Shown here: piece by piece, positions 1-9,593 of the stretch | Layout of the letters: each line of letters begins with the position of its first letter | Numbering within the stretch: the stretch's first letter is position 1 | NCBI GenBank assembly: GCA_023460035.1 | Contig: JAEWRN010000044.1 | Span: 124,001-188,000 of the forward strand | Origin: Bacillota bacterium | GTDB lineage: Bacteria; Bacillota; Clostridia; Oscillospirales; Ruminococcaceae | Length of the DNA: 64,000 nucleotides | Reading direction: 5' to 3' | Notes under the pieces: model-generated | What the model saw: the letters and a program-made list of their open reading frames with translations, nothing else | Told to the model about the DNA's origin: nothing | Database searches by the model: none | Translations under genes and position numbers: made by a program

Positions 1-123
1 TACAACCCCACGACCGACATCAGTTACAGCATTGAGCCGATTGAGACTGCGGTGCAGGTAGACGACTTGCTGGTACGCGCCGACCACCTGCTGTACGCCG
101 AAAAGCTGCACAAGCGCGGCTAA
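1..123 (+). CDS. C-terminal end of a GGDEF (diguanylate cyclase-like) protein, partial
   Basis: Frame 1 is open from the window edge to TAA at 121-123 and encodes the last 40 residues of a protein that starts outside the window. The tail has the pattern of the end of a GGDEF domain: a 'DDLLVRADHLLYAEKLHKRG' stretch resembles the usual DELLKRADxALYxAKxxGRN helix that closes diguanylate cyclases. The GGDEF motif itself lies upstream, so activity cannot be judged. The gene converges on carB and shares its terminator. Domain call is by pattern only and moderately sure. Confidence 0.55.
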   Translation, partial: YNPTTDISYSIEPIETAVQVDDLLVRADHLLYAEKLHKRG

Positions 124-140
124 GCCCTTTTGCACAAATA

Positions 141-183
141 AAAAGCCATAGCGCCGCAACCAATGCGGGCGCTATGGCTTTTT
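141..183. terminator. Bidirectional intrinsic terminator
   Basis: A perfect 15-bp stem (141-155 with 169-183) has A-run and T-run flanks on both sides. It can end both the plus-strand GGDEF gene and the minus-strand arginine operon. Confidence 0.9.
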
Positions 184-206
184 TGTTGGTTTTTGCTGTG
201 CCGGGC

Positions 207-3200
207 TTAAAATTCAAACACGCCCTCATACACCAGTTTGGCATCGCCGGTCAACGAAATATTTTCGTCGGTGTAGTTTACCACCAAATCACCGCCGCGC
301 ACCTTAACCGTGATGTCCTGCCCCGCATCACACAGGCCATTTTTTACCGCGGCTGCCACCGCCGCGCAGGCGCCGGTGCCGCAGGCCTGGGTCTCGCCGT
401 TGCCGCGCTCCCACACGCGCATGCGCAGTGTGGTGCGGCTTACCACCCGCACAAACTCGGTGTTGATGCGGTCGGGGAAAATCGGTGCGTACTCAAACGC
501 CGGGCCGATCTCCTCTAAATTCAGCGTGTCGATACCCTCGCAAAACACCACACAGTGGGGGTTGCCCACCGAGAGTGCGGTGATGCGGTATTGGCTGCCG
601 CCGATGGTTACCGGGCTGTCAACAAGCTGCGGCAGGCTGGTGGCGGCGGGCAGCGCCGCTGTGTCAAACACTGCCGCCCCCATTGCAATGCGCACTGCGC
701 CCACCCGGCCGTCGCGCAGGTAAAGCTGCAACGGCTTCACGCCGCTGGCGGTCTCTACCGTCATTGTGGTGCGCGGCACCCGCCCGCTGTCATACAGGTA
801 TTTTGCCGCACAGCGCAGGTTGTTTGCCGCCATTTTGCCCTCACTGCCGTCGCGGTTGAAGCTGCGCATTTTAGCGTCTGCGAGCGCCGAGTTTTCCAGC
901 AATACAATGCCGTACCCGCCCACGCCAAAGTGCTCGGTGCACATCTGCACACAAAGCGATTCCGGGCAGGTAATGGCGCCGTCAAAATTTTCAATAAACG
1001 CCGCGTCGTCGCCACAACCCTGCATTTTAAGAAACGGCACCCGCTGGCGGGCCGTGCGCAGGTGGTTGATGTCCACCAGCTCGGTGTTGCTTTCAGTAAA
1101 GCGGCTGGCAAGGATGTCGGCCAGCGCGCCCGCGGTGTCGAGGGAGGTCAGGCAAGGGATACCAAGCTGCATGGCACGCCGGTGCAACGCAATAAAATCG
1201 CCCATCGTGTCGTCCTGCACGGCGCCGGTGTACAGCAGGTAGCGCAGGGTACCGCTTTCCATCAGCCGCACGACCTCGTCGCTTTCGCTGGCATTTGCCA
1301 CCGCCGTGACCGGCACCCCCATTTGGGCAATTGCCGCGGCGGTGCCGCTGGTGGCATACAGCGCAAGGCCAAGGTCGTAAAAGCGCTTTGCCAGCGAGAG
1401 CACCTCTTGGTAATCGGCGGTCTCGACACTGATGAGCACCCCGGCCGCGCCGCGCGGCAGGTTGCGCGCCAGCTGGTACCCGGCCGCCCGCAGGCCTTTA
1501 AACAGCGCTTCGGCCATTGTTTTGCCAATACCCAGCACTTCGCCGGTCGATTTCATCTCCGGCCCCAGCATAAAGTTGGCGTCGCTAAGCTTTTCAAACG
1601 AGAACACCGGCACCTTAACCGCGCAATAGGGCGGCACCGGGTACAGCCCCGTGCCGTACCCCAGGGAAGCGAGCGAGTGCCCCAGCATCACCTGTGCGGC
1701 AAGGTCGACCATCGGCACGCCGGTCACCTTGCTGATGTAGGGCACGGTGCGCGACGCGCGGGGGTTGACCTCAATGACATACAGTTCGTTTTGGTAAATC
1801 AGGTACTGGATGTTGACGAGCCCGCGGGTGCCCAGTGCCAGCGCCAGCTGCTCGCTGCAGGCGCAGACCTTTTGCAGCATAACATCGTTTAAATTGTAGG
1901 GCGGGTAGACCGCGATGGAATCGCCGCTGTGCACGCCCGCGCGCTCGATATGCTCCATCACGCCGGGGATCAGCACCTCGGTGCCGTCTGAGATCACGTC
2001 TACTTCCAGCTCGGTGCCGGGCATGTACTGGTCGATTAGCACCGGGTTTTCAATGTTGCCGGACAAGATGGTCTGCATGTAGGTTGTGACATCCGCGTCG
2101 GTTTTGGCAATGGTCATGTTTTGCCCGCCAATGACATAAGACGGGCGCAGCAGCACCGGGTAGCCCAGGGTGTGCGCTGCCTGCAATGCCTCTTCTAATG
2201 TAGTGACCCCAAGGCCCTTGGGCCGCCGGATGCCGAACTGCTCCAGCATCGCGTCAAACCGGGCACGGTCTTCGGCAAGGTCAATGCCGTCGGCGGAGGT
2301 GCCCAAAATGCGTACGCCCTGCCCGTCTAGGTACTTTGCCAACTTAATGGCCGTTTGCCCGCCAAACGCCACCACGACCCCCACCGGTTGTTCCACCGCC
2401 AGAATGCCGCCCACGTCTTCGGGCGTCAGCGGCTCAAAGTACAACCGGTCGGCGGTGTCATAATCGGTCGAGACTGTCTCGGGGTTGTTGTTGACGATGA
2501 CGACCTCATACCCCATCTCGCGCAGGCTCCACACGCAGTGTACCGAGCTGTAATCAAACTCGATGCCCTGCCCGATGCGGATAGGCCCGCTGCCCAGCAC
2601 CATAACGACCGGGCGCCCGCTGCGGGCAAAGCCACGCGCTTCGCATGCGCCGCCCGCGCAGGAGTAAAAATACGGGGTGTCTGCGTCGAACTCGGCCCCG
2701 CAGGTGTCCACCATTTTATAGCTTGGCAAAAAGGCAGGCAGCCGTGTTGCCCCCGTAAGCCGGCGAATGGCATCATCCGGGTAGCCAAGCTGCTTTGCCT
2801 TTAAATAAAGCGCCTCGCTAAACGGCTGCCGGGCAAGCTGTTGCTCAAACACCGCAAGCCCTTGCAATTTATGCAAAAACCAGCGGTCTATTTTCGTCGC
2901 TTCAAACAGCGCGTCTACCGTCCAGCCGGCTTTCAGCGCCTCAAACACCGTAAACAGCCGCCGGTCATCCGCCGCCGCAAGGCGCACGGCCAGCGGCTCG
3001 TTTGTCAGCGGCGGCGCGTTTAAGGTATCCAGCGAAATTTCGGCACCGCGCACCGCTTTCAGCAGTGCCATTTCAAACGTGGGGGCAATGGCCATCACTT
3101 CGCCCGTCGCCTTCATCTGGGTGCCAAGGCGCCGCCCCACCCCGGCAAATTTGTCAAACGGCCATTTGGGGAACTTGACCACCACATAGTCAAGCGTGGG

Positions 3201-4241
3201 TTCAAAACAGGCGCAGGTTTTGCCGGTGATGTCGTTTTTAATCTCGTCCAGCGTATAACCCAGCGCGATTTTTGTGGTGATTTTCGCAATGGGGTACCCT
3301 GTTGCTTTGGATGCCAGTGCCGACGAGCGGGACACGCGGGGGTTGACCTCGATAACGGCATACGAAAAGCTGTCCGGGTCCAGCGCGAACTGGCAGTTGC
3401 AGCCGCCCACAATGCCAAGCGAGGACACAATATCCAGCGAGGCGGTGCGCAGCATTTGGTATTCTTTGTCGCTGAGGGTCAGCGCCGGCGCCACAACAAT
3501 AGAATCGCCGGTATGTACCCCCACGGGGTCGATGTTTTCCATCGAGCAGACGGCAATGACATTGCCCGCCGCGTCGCGCATGGCTTCAAATTCAATCTCT
3601 TTCCATCCCGCCACACTGCGCTCGATGAGCACCTGCCCAATGGGCGAAGCTTCCAGCCCGCTTTGCGCAATGCGCCGCAGCTGTGCTTCGTCGGCCGCAA
3701 TGCCGCCGCCGCTGCCGCCCAACGTAAAGGCCGGCCGCACAATCACCGGCCAGCCCACTTCGTTTGCGGCGTCCAGCGCCTGCTGCACGGTAGTGGCCAC
3801 CCCGGAGGGGATGACCGGCTGGCCGATGGCCTGCATTGCATCGCGAAACAGCGCGCGGTCCTCCGCTTTGTCAATCGCTTCGGCCGGGGTGCCAAGCAAG
3901 CGCACCCCGTGCTGCGCCAAAAAGCCGTCCTTTGCCAGCTGCATGGCCAGCGTAAGGCCGGTCTGCCCGCCAAGGCCGGCAAGCAGACTGTCCGGTTTTT
4001 CTTTTATAATAATGCGCTCTATCGTCGCTTTGGTCAGCGGCTCTAAATAAATTTCGTCCGCCAGCTGCCGGTCGGTCATGATGGTGGCCGGGTTGGAATT
4101 GGCCAGCACCACATTGACCCCGGCGTCTTTCAGCACGCGGCAGGCCTGTGCGCCCGCATAGTCAAACTCGGCCGCCTGCCCAATGACGATGGGCCCCGAC
4201 CCAATGACCAGTACTTTTTGAATGGTGTTATCTCTTGGCAT
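207..4241 (-). CDS. carB: Carbamoyl-phosphate synthase large subunit fused to a DapF-like domain
   Basis: The protein has 1344 aa, against about 1070 for normal CarB. Residues 1-1066 are a full CarB: two ATP-grasp halves (starting near 1 and 550, each with a GSGPI(V/R)IGQ-type motif) and a C-terminal MGS-like allosteric domain (about 936-1066). It uses ammonia delivered by CarA, bicarbonate and 2 ATP to make carbamoyl phosphate. Residues about 1067-1344 are a diaminopimelate epimerase fold: FLKMQGCGDD, FNRDGSEGKM, GNPH, ERGNGET and ACGTG are visible. The first catalytic Cys of DapF (MCGNxxRC) is Ala1138 here (KMAANNLRC), while Cys1287 (ACGTG) is kept. The GNDF Asn is Asp, and the GxGxDG Asp is Tyr. 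The fusion is one uninterrupted frame. The CarB role is firm; epimerase activity of the tail is doubtful. Last gene of the arg operon, directly after carA. Confidence 0.95.
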   Translation of the reverse strand: MPRDNTIQKVLVIGSGPIVIGQAAEFDYAGAQACRVLKDAGVNVVLANSNPATIMTDRQLADEIYLEPLTKATIERIIIKEKPDSLLAGLGGQTGLTLAMQLAKDGFLAQHGVRLLGTPAEAIDKAEDRALFRDAMQAIGQPVIPSGVATTVQQALDAANEVGWPVIVRPAFTLGGSGGGIAADEAQLRRIAQSGLEASPIGQVLIERSVAGWKEIEFEAMRDAAGNVIAVCSMENIDPVGVHTGDSIVVAPALTLSDKEYQMLRTASLDIVSSLGIVGGCNCQFALDPDSFSYAVIEVNPRVSRSSALASKATGYPIAKITTKIALGYTLDEIKNDITGKTCACFEPTLDYVVVKFPKWPFDKFAGVGRRLGTQMKATGEVMAIAPTFEMALLKAVRGAEISLDTLNAPPLTNEPLAVRLAAADDRRLFTVFEALKAGWTVDALFEATKIDRWFLHKLQGLAVFEQQLARQPFSEALYLKAKQLGYPDDAIRRLTGATRLPAFLPSYKMVDTCGAEFDADTPYFYSCAGGACEARGFARSGRPVVMVLGSGPIRIGQGIEFDYSSVHCVWSLREMGYEVVIVNNNPETVSTDYDTADRLYFEPLTPEDVGGILAVEQPVGVVVAFGGQTAIKLAKYLDGQGVRILGTSADGIDLAEDRARFDAMLEQFGIRRPKGLGVTTLEEALQAAHTLGYPVLLRPSYVIGGQNMTIAKTDADVTTYMQTILSGNIENPVLIDQYMPGTELEVDVISDGTEVLIPGVMEHIERAGVHSGDSIAVYPPYNLNDVMLQKVCACSEQLALALGTRGLVNIQYLIYQNELYVIEVNPRASRTVPYISKVTGVPMVDLAAQVMLGHSLASLGYGTGLYPVPPYCAVKVPVFSFEKLSDANFMLGPEMKSTGEVLGIGKTMAEALFKGLRAAGYQLARNLPRGAAGVLISVETADYQEVLSLAKRFYDLGLALYATSGTAAAIAQMGVPVTAVANASESDEVVRLMESGTLRYLLYTGAVQDDTMGDFIALHRRAMQLGIPCLTSLDTAGALADILASRFTESNTELVDINHLRTARQRVPFLKMQGCGDDAAFIENFDGAITCPESLCVQMCTEHFGVGGYGIVLLENSALADAKMRSFNRDGSEGKMAANNLRCAAKYLYDSGRVPRTTMTVETASGVKPLQLYLRDGRVGAVRIAMGAAVFDTAALPAATSLPQLVDSPVTIGGSQYRITALSVGNPHCVVFCEGIDTLNLEEIGPAFEYAPIFPDRINTEFVRVVSRTTLRMRVWERGNGETQACGTGACAAVAAAVKNGLCDAGQDITVKVRGGDLVVNYTDENISLTGDAKLVYEGVFEF

Positions 4242-4245
4242 AGGT

Positions 4246-5304
4246 TTACCCTTTCATCAACTGCAAAAAGCGGTCAAACAAAAAACCGGTGTCTTTGGGG
4301 CCGGGGCAGGCCTCCGGGTGAAACTGCACTGAAAAGCACTGTTTGCCGGGGTAGTCCACCCCTTCACAGCTGCCGTCGTTTGCGTTGACAAACGACACCT
4401 GCCCCACGCCTGCAAGGCTTTCGGCCACCACCGCATACCCGTGGTTCTGGCTGGTGATAAAGGTGCGCGGCCCGCCCACCTGGGTGACCGGCTGGTTAAC
4501 ACCGCGGTGGCCGTATTTCATTTTGACCGTACTGCCCCCCATGGCAAGCGCGAGCAGCTGGTGCCCAAGGCAGATGCCAAACAGCGGCAGCTTGCCCACC
4601 AGCAGGCCCAGCTGCGCAATGCAACCGGTGTTTTCCGCCGGGTCGCCGGGGCCGTTGCTCAGCATCACGCCGTCGTAGCCGCCGGCCAAAATCTGCTGTG
4701 CCGCCGTGTTGTGTGGCAGCACCGTCACTTCGCAACCGCGGGCACACAGCGCGCGCGCAATATTGGCCTTTGCGCCATAGTCCAGCAGGGCAACACGGTA
4801 ATTCAATTTGCCCTCTGGCGGCAGCACGGCGGGTATTTTGCAGCTCACCTGTGCCACCACCCCCTGCACCGCATAGCTGCGCACCGGGGCAAGGTCTGCG
4901 GGCGGGGTGTCGCAAATCGTCGCGTTCATCACGCCCTGCTCGCGTATTTTGCGGGTAATCTCGCGGGTGTCCACCCCGGCAATTGCGCAGATGCCCTGCG
5001 CGGCCAGCCAGTCACCAAGCGCACCCTCACTGCGGAAATTCGACGGCTCGGTGCAGCATTCGCGCACCACATAGCCCTTTACGGCGCTGGTGCCCTCAAA
5101 ATCCTGCGGGATAACCCCGTAATTGCCGATCAGCGGGAAGGTTTGCAAAACAATTTGCCCGGCATAGCTGGGGTCGGTGAGGGTTTCAAGGTAGCCGCAC
5201 ATGCCGGTGGTAAACACCAGCTCGCCCACCGTGTCGCCCGCGGCGCCAAGGGCCACGCCCTCAAATACGCTGCCGTCGCTTAAAACCAAATACCTTTTTT
5301 TCAT
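4246..5304 (-). CDS. carA: Carbamoyl-phosphate synthase small (glutaminase) subunit
   Basis: This 352-aa protein hydrolyses glutamine and channels ammonia to CarB. The N-terminal CarA domain starts MKKRYLVLSDGSVFEG. The C-terminal class I glutamine amidotransferase domain carries the nucleophile in FGICLGHQLLALA and the His/Glu pair in QFHPEACPGP. Length is normal for the family. An AGGGGG site lies just before the ATG. Only four bases separate its stop from the carB ATG, so the two subunits are translationally linked. Its place after argF points to an arginine role, although pyrimidine synthesis would draw on the same product. Confidence 0.96.
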   Translation of the reverse strand: MKKRYLVLSDGSVFEGVALGAAGDTVGELVFTTGMCGYLETLTDPSYAGQIVLQTFPLIGNYGVIPQDFEGTSAVKGYVVRECCTEPSNFRSEGALGDWLAAQGICAIAGVDTREITRKIREQGVMNATICDTPPADLAPVRSYAVQGVVAQVSCKIPAVLPPEGKLNYRVALLDYGAKANIARALCARGCEVTVLPHNTAAQQILAGGYDGVMLSNGPGDPAENTGCIAQLGLLVGKLPLFGICLGHQLLALAMGGSTVKMKYGHRGVNQPVTQVGGPRTFITSQNHGYAVVAESLAGVGQVSFVNANDGSCEGVDYPGKQCFSVQFHPEACPGPKDTGFLFDRFLQLMKG

Positions 5305-5324
5305 TCTTTGCCCCCTGCGAGTGG

Positions 5325-6308
5325 TTAAAGTGTCGCCGCCAGCACGGCTTTAATGGTGTGCATGCGGTTTTCTGCTTCGTCAAACACCACCGACTGCGGC
5401 CCCTCAAACACCTCATCGGTTACTTCAAGGCAGGTTTCGCCAAAAGCCTCACCCACTTTTTTGCCGGTGGTGGTTTTTAAGTCGTGAAAAGCGGGCAGGC
5501 AGTGCATAAAAATGGCGTTTGGTTTTGCCGCCGCCATCAGCTGTGCTGTGACGCGGTAGGGGGTCAACGATTCAATGCGCTCTGCCCAAACCTCCTGCGG
5601 CTCGCCCATCGACACCCACACATCGGTATACAGCACATCGGCACCGGCCACCGCCTGCATGGGGTCTTCGCAAAATTCCAGCACGGCGCCGGTCTCTTTT
5701 GCAATTTCGTTACAGGTGTCAATTAACGGCTGCGCGGGCAGATAATTTGCAGGGGCACTGGCGACAAAGTGCATGCCCATTTTGGCACAGCCCACCATCA
5801 AAGAATTGCCCATGTTAAACCGGGCATCGCCCAAATAAACCAGCTTTTTGCCGGCCAGGGTGCCGCAATGCTCTTGCACTGTCAGCAGGTCGGCCAGTAT
5901 CTGTGTTGGGTGAAACTCATTGGTCAGGCCGTTCCACACCGGTACCCCTGCATAGGCGGCAAGCTCTTCTACAATATCCTGCCCAAAGCCGCGGTATTCG
6001 ATACCGTCAAACATGCGCCCCAGCACCCGTGCGGTGTCGGGGATGCTCTCTTTGCTGCCAATCTGCGAACCGGCGGGGTCAAGGTAGGTGGTGCCGATAC
6101 CCAGGTCGTGCGCCGCCACTTCAAATGCACAGCGGGTGCGGGTACTGGTTTTTTCAAAAATCAGCGCAATGTTTTTACCGCGGTGCAGTTGGCGCATCAG
6201 GCCAATCCTTTTTTCTCTTTTCAGCTGCGCGGCCAGCGTCAGCAGTGCGTCAATCTCCTGCGGGGTAAAATCCAGCAGTTTTAACAGGCTTTTCCCATGA
6301 AGCTCCAT
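5325..6308 (-). CDS. argF: Ornithine carbamoyltransferase
   Basis: Makes citrulline from ornithine and carbamoyl phosphate. The carbamoyl-phosphate loop STRTRCAFEVA and the ornithine-side HCLPAFHD motif are both present. I chose the start at MELHGKSLLKLLDF (327 aa), because AGGGGG lies six bases upstream and it matches the family N-terminus; the longer frame runs back into argD. The argD stop falls inside the ribosome-binding region, so the two genes are tightly coupled. It sits next to carA, the source of its co-substrate. Confidence 0.95.
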   Translation of the reverse strand: MELHGKSLLKLLDFTPQEIDALLTLAAQLKREKRIGLMRQLHRGKNIALIFEKTSTRTRCAFEVAAHDLGIGTTYLDPAGSQIGSKESIPDTARVLGRMFDGIEYRGFGQDIVEELAAYAGVPVWNGLTNEFHPTQILADLLTVQEHCGTLAGKKLVYLGDARFNMGNSLMVGCAKMGMHFVASAPANYLPAQPLIDTCNEIAKETGAVLEFCEDPMQAVAGADVLYTDVWVSMGEPQEVWAERIESLTPYRVTAQLMAAAKPNAIFMHCLPAFHDLKTTTGKKVGEAFGETCLEVTDEVFEGPQSVVFDEAENRMHTIKAVLAATL

Positions 6309-6318
6309 CCTGTGCCCC

Positions 6319-7485
6319 CTATTCTGCGCATACGTCGGCAAGGATGCCGATTGCCTTTGCAAGCTGCTCTGCCGGGATATTCAGCGCCGGCAGCAGCCGC
6401 ACCTTGCCTTTTGCCGTAAGCACCAGTACCCCGCGCTGCATGCACTGGGCCACCACCTCGGCGGCGGGCTTTTCGGTTTCAACACCCACCATCAAACCAA
6501 GGCCGCTGACCGATTTCACGCCCTTTGCCCCTTGCAGCGCGGCAAAAATGGCGGCGGATTTTTTTTGTACTTCGGCCAGCAGTTTGTCGTCAATGCGGCC
6601 CAGCAGATGCACTGCGCCCGCACTGCACACCGGGTTGCCTCCAAAGGTGGAGCCGTGGTCGCCGGCGCCCAGCACGTCTTGCACCTTGCCGCCCAGCAAC
6701 GTAGCCCCCAGCGGCAGCCCGCCCGCAAGGCCCTTGGCGGTAGAGCAGACGTCCGGCACAATGCCGTACTGCTGCCACGCATACAGCGTGCCGGTGCGCC
6801 CGTTGCCAGTTTGCACTTCGTCCACCATCAGCAGAATATCCTGCTCTTTGCAAAGCGCCGCAAGGCCCTGCACAAAGTCTTTATCCAGCGGCACTACGCC
6901 GCCCTCGCCCTGTACCAGCTCGATAAAGAACGCGGCGACGGGCTGTGTTTTTACGAGTTCTTTTGCCGCATCTAAGTCGCCCGGCTCTAGGTAAGCAAAC
7001 CCTGTGGGCAGCGGGCCAAAATCGTGGTGAAAATGGTCTTGCCCGGTGGCGGCCAGCGTTGCCAGCGTGCGCCCGTGAAAGCTGTTGTTCAATGTGACGA
7101 TGACGGCATTGTCAATGCCCTTTTTGTCTGCGGCGTATTTGCGCGCCACCTTAATGGCACATTCGTTTGCCTCGGCCCCCGAGTTTGAAAAGAACACCTT
7201 TTTCATGCCGGTTTTTTCGCAGAGCAGCTGTGCCAGCTGGGCACAGGGCTGGGTATAGTAGAGGTTTGACATGTGCTGTACCTTTGCCAGTTGGGCACAC
7301 ACCGCCTGCTGCCAACCCTCGTCGGCAATGCCAAACGACGTCACGGCAATGCCGCTGCCAAGGTCGATATACTCTTTGCCCGTTTCATCCCACACCAGCG
7401 AGCCTTTGCCCGCAACAATCTCCAGTGGAAAACGGGTATAAGTATTTGCCACAAAAGCGGCATCAATCTGTTTCGTATCAGTCAT
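6319..7485 (-). CDS. argD: Acetylornithine aminotransferase (class III, PLP-dependent)
   Basis: A 388-aa class III aminotransferase that converts N-acetylglutamate semialdehyde to N-acetylornithine with glutamate as amino donor. The PLP lysine lies in STAKGLAGGLPLGA, preceded by MVDEVQTGNGRTG, which carries the conserved Asp for the pyridine nitrogen. The start MTDTKQIDA is chosen for the GGGGAAGAAG site just upstream; its ATG overlaps the argB stop by eight bases. Position between argB and argF supports ArgD over the closely related GABA or ornithine aminotransferases. Confidence 0.93.
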   Translation of the reverse strand: MTDTKQIDAAFVANTYTRFPLEIVAGKGSLVWDETGKEYIDLGSGIAVTSFGIADEGWQQAVCAQLAKVQHMSNLYYTQPCAQLAQLLCEKTGMKKVFFSNSGAEANECAIKVARKYAADKKGIDNAVIVTLNNSFHGRTLATLAATGQDHFHHDFGPLPTGFAYLEPGDLDAAKELVKTQPVAAFFIELVQGEGGVVPLDKDFVQGLAALCKEQDILLMVDEVQTGNGRTGTLYAWQQYGIVPDVCSTAKGLAGGLPLGATLLGGKVQDVLGAGDHGSTFGGNPVCSAGAVHLLGRIDDKLLAEVQKKSAAIFAALQGAKGVKSVSGLGLMVGVETEKPAAEVVAQCMQRGVLVLTAKGKVRLLPALNIPAEQLAKAIGILADVCAE

Positions 7486-8359
7486 TGTCTTCTTCCCCCA
7501 CAATCATCGTACCGGCGCCCTCGTCGGTCAAAATTTCCATCAAAATGGCGTGCGGCACACGCCCGTCTAAAATAATTACTTTGCGCACCCCTTGCTCAAT
7601 CGCCTCACGGCAGCAATCCACTTTGGGGATCATCCCGCCGCTGAGCACCCCACTTTGCTGTAATTCCAGCGCCTGTTTCAGCGACAGGTCGGGGATGAGG
7701 GTAGAAGGGTCGTCTTTGTCGCGCAGAATGCCGGCAATGTCGGTCATCAGCAATAGGCGCTCGGCCCCAATGGCCCCTGCAATGTGTGCGGCGGCGGTGT
7801 CGCCGTTGATGTTGTACACGTTGCCCTTATCGTCGCACCCCACGGTAGAGACGACCGGGATGTACCCCTTTTCCAGCAGGTCGGTTACCGGGGCACTGTT
7901 GACGGCGGTAATGCTGCCCACAAAACCCAGTGCAGCGCTTTTGGGCTTTGCTTCGATCAGCCTGCCGTCGATGCCCGAAATGCCAATGGCGCGGCCCCCG
8001 CAGCAACCAATTAAATTCACAAGATTTTTGTTGATCTTGCCCGCCAGCACCATCTGCGCAATTTCGGCGGTTTCACGGTCGGTAACCCGCAAGCCGTCCA
8101 CAAACTGGGGCTGCTTGCCCATGCGGGCCATCGCTTCGCTGATTTCCGGCCCGCCGCCGTGCACCAGCACCACCCGCACCCCAATCAGCGACAACAGCAC
8201 AAGGTCTTTCATCACCTGCAGTTGCAGCTCTTCGTTCAGCATGGCGTTGCCGCCGTATTTCACCACAACGACCTGCCCGACATATTTTTGGATATACGGC
8301 AGCGCCTGGGTCAATACCTCGGCCCGCTGCGCATTGGAAAAGCTGTTCAATCGTCTCAC
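7478..8359 (-). CDS. argB: Acetylglutamate kinase
   Basis: A 293-aa amino-acid kinase that phosphorylates N-acetylglutamate, usually the arginine-inhibited step. Visible are VVKYGGNAM (phosphate-binding Lys and glycine loop), LVHGGGPEIS and the substrate-binding MTDIAGIL region. The start is uncertain: a GTG at 8359 has no well-placed ribosome site, while a TTG at 8350 lies at good distance from GAGGTG, which itself overlaps that GTG. The shorter form has 290 aa. It follows argJ by one base and overlaps argD. Confidence 0.94.
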   Translation of the reverse strand: MRRLNSFSNAQRAEVLTQALPYIQKYVGQVVVVKYGGNAMLNEELQLQVMKDLVLLSLIGVRVVLVHGGGPEISEAMARMGKQPQFVDGLRVTDRETAEIAQMVLAGKINKNLVNLIGCCGGRAIGISGIDGRLIEAKPKSAALGFVGSITAVNSAPVTDLLEKGYIPVVSTVGCDDKGNVYNINGDTAAAHIAGAIGAERLLLMTDIAGILRDKDDPSTLIPDLSLKQALELQQSGVLSGGMIPKVDCCREAIEQGVRKVIILDGRVPHAILMEILTDEGAGTMIVGEEDND

Positions 8360-8360
8360 C

Positions 8361-9575
8361 TCAGGTTCTGTAATCGCCGTTGATTTTTACGTAGTCATAA
8401 GTCAAGTCGCAGCCCCAGGCAGTCGCCTGTTCGGGGCCGTCGCCCAGCGAAATCAAAATGTCAATTTCGTCCTGCTTTAAAATATGCTTTGCCGTTTTTT
8501 CTGAAAACGGTACCCCGGCGCCGCCCTTGCAAACGGCAATGCTGCCGGCGGCAGAGGCAAACTGCACGTCTACCTTTTCCACATCCACCTGCGCCCCGCT
8601 GTACCCCACGGCGCACAGCACGCGGCCCCAGTTGGCATCTGCGCCAAACATGGCGGCTTTTAGCAGGCTGGAGGTAATGACCGCCTTTGCCACTGTTTTT
8701 GCTTGCTGCGCGTCACTGGCACCGGTGACGGTGCATTGCAGCAGACGGCTGGCACCCTCGCCGTCCTTCGCTATTTTGCGGCAAAGGTCCACCGTTACGG
8801 TGTGCAGCGCCTGGCAAAACAGGTCGTAGGCCGGGCCCCCTGTTGTAATGGGCTCGTTGCCCGCCAGCCCGTTTGCCAGCATACACACCATGTCGTTGGT
8901 GGAGGTATCGCCGTCCACGCTGACCATGTTAAAGCTGCTTTGCACGTCTTGCGACAGTGCCTGCTGCAACAGCGCGGGCGAAATGGCAACGTCGGAGGTG
9001 ACAAAGCACAGCATTGTCGCCATATTGGGGTGGATCATGCCGGAGCCCTTTGCCATGCCGCCGATGTGGCAGGCTTTGCCACCCAGCTCAAACTCGACCG
9101 CAATCTGCTTTTGTATCGTGTCGGTCGTTTGAATTGCTTCACTGGCGGCGTTTGCTCCGTCTGTTGCAAGAGCTTTTGCCAGCGGCGGGATGCCCTTTGC
9201 AATTGGGGTAAGGTCCAGCGGCTGGCCGATGACCCCGGTCGATGCCACCACAACATCCTGTGCGGCAAGCCCGGTCTCCTGCGCCAGCAAGGTGCACATC
9301 TGCTGTGCCACCTCTACCCCGCCCGCGTTGCAGGTATTGGCATTGCCGCTGTTGCAGATGATGGCCTGCGCCATGCCGTCGGCAAGGTTTTCGCGGGTGA
9401 CCAGCAGCGGTGCGCCCTTTACCAGGTTTTGCGTGTAAACGGCCGCCGCCGCCGCACGCACCGCACTGGTGATGAGTGCAAGGTCTTTTTTTGATTTGTT
9501 TTTGCGGATACCGCAATGTACCCCGCTTGCCGAAAACCCCTTTGCGGCGCAAACACCGCCCGAAACCTGTTTCAT
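8361..9575 (-). CDS. argJ: Glutamate N-acetyltransferase / ornithine acetyltransferase
   Basis: A 404-aa Ntn-type enzyme that moves the acetyl group from N-acetylornithine to glutamate, giving a cyclic arginine pathway. The autocleavage and nucleophile site is seen at VVASTGVIGQPL, where the Thr becomes the N-terminus of the beta chain. GNANTCNAG and KGSGMIHPNMATML are family signatures. No argA or argE lies in the operon, which fits the cyclic route. Whether it also uses acetyl-CoA (bifunctional) cannot be told from sequence alone. Confidence 0.95.
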   Translation of the reverse strand: MKQVSGGVCAAKGFSASGVHCGIRKNKSKKDLALITSAVRAAAAAVYTQNLVKGAPLLVTRENLADGMAQAIICNSGNANTCNAGGVEVAQQMCTLLAQETGLAAQDVVVASTGVIGQPLDLTPIAKGIPPLAKALATDGANAASEAIQTTDTIQKQIAVEFELGGKACHIGGMAKGSGMIHPNMATMLCFVTSDVAISPALLQQALSQDVQSSFNMVSVDGDTSTNDMVCMLANGLAGNEPITTGGPAYDLFCQALHTVTVDLCRKIAKDGEGASRLLQCTVTGASDAQQAKTVAKAVITSSLLKAAMFGADANWGRVLCAVGYSGAQVDVEKVDVQFASAAGSIAVCKGGAGVPFSEKTAKHILKQDEIDILISLGDGPEQATAWGCDLTYDYVKINGDYRT

Positions 9576-9593
9576 GCTAGTCCCCTTTACCCG

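Noticed and set aside
555..1892. 445-codon plus-strand open frame opposite carB
   Set aside because: It is antisense to a clear CarB/DapF reading frame, has no domain character and arises from GC-rich codon bias.
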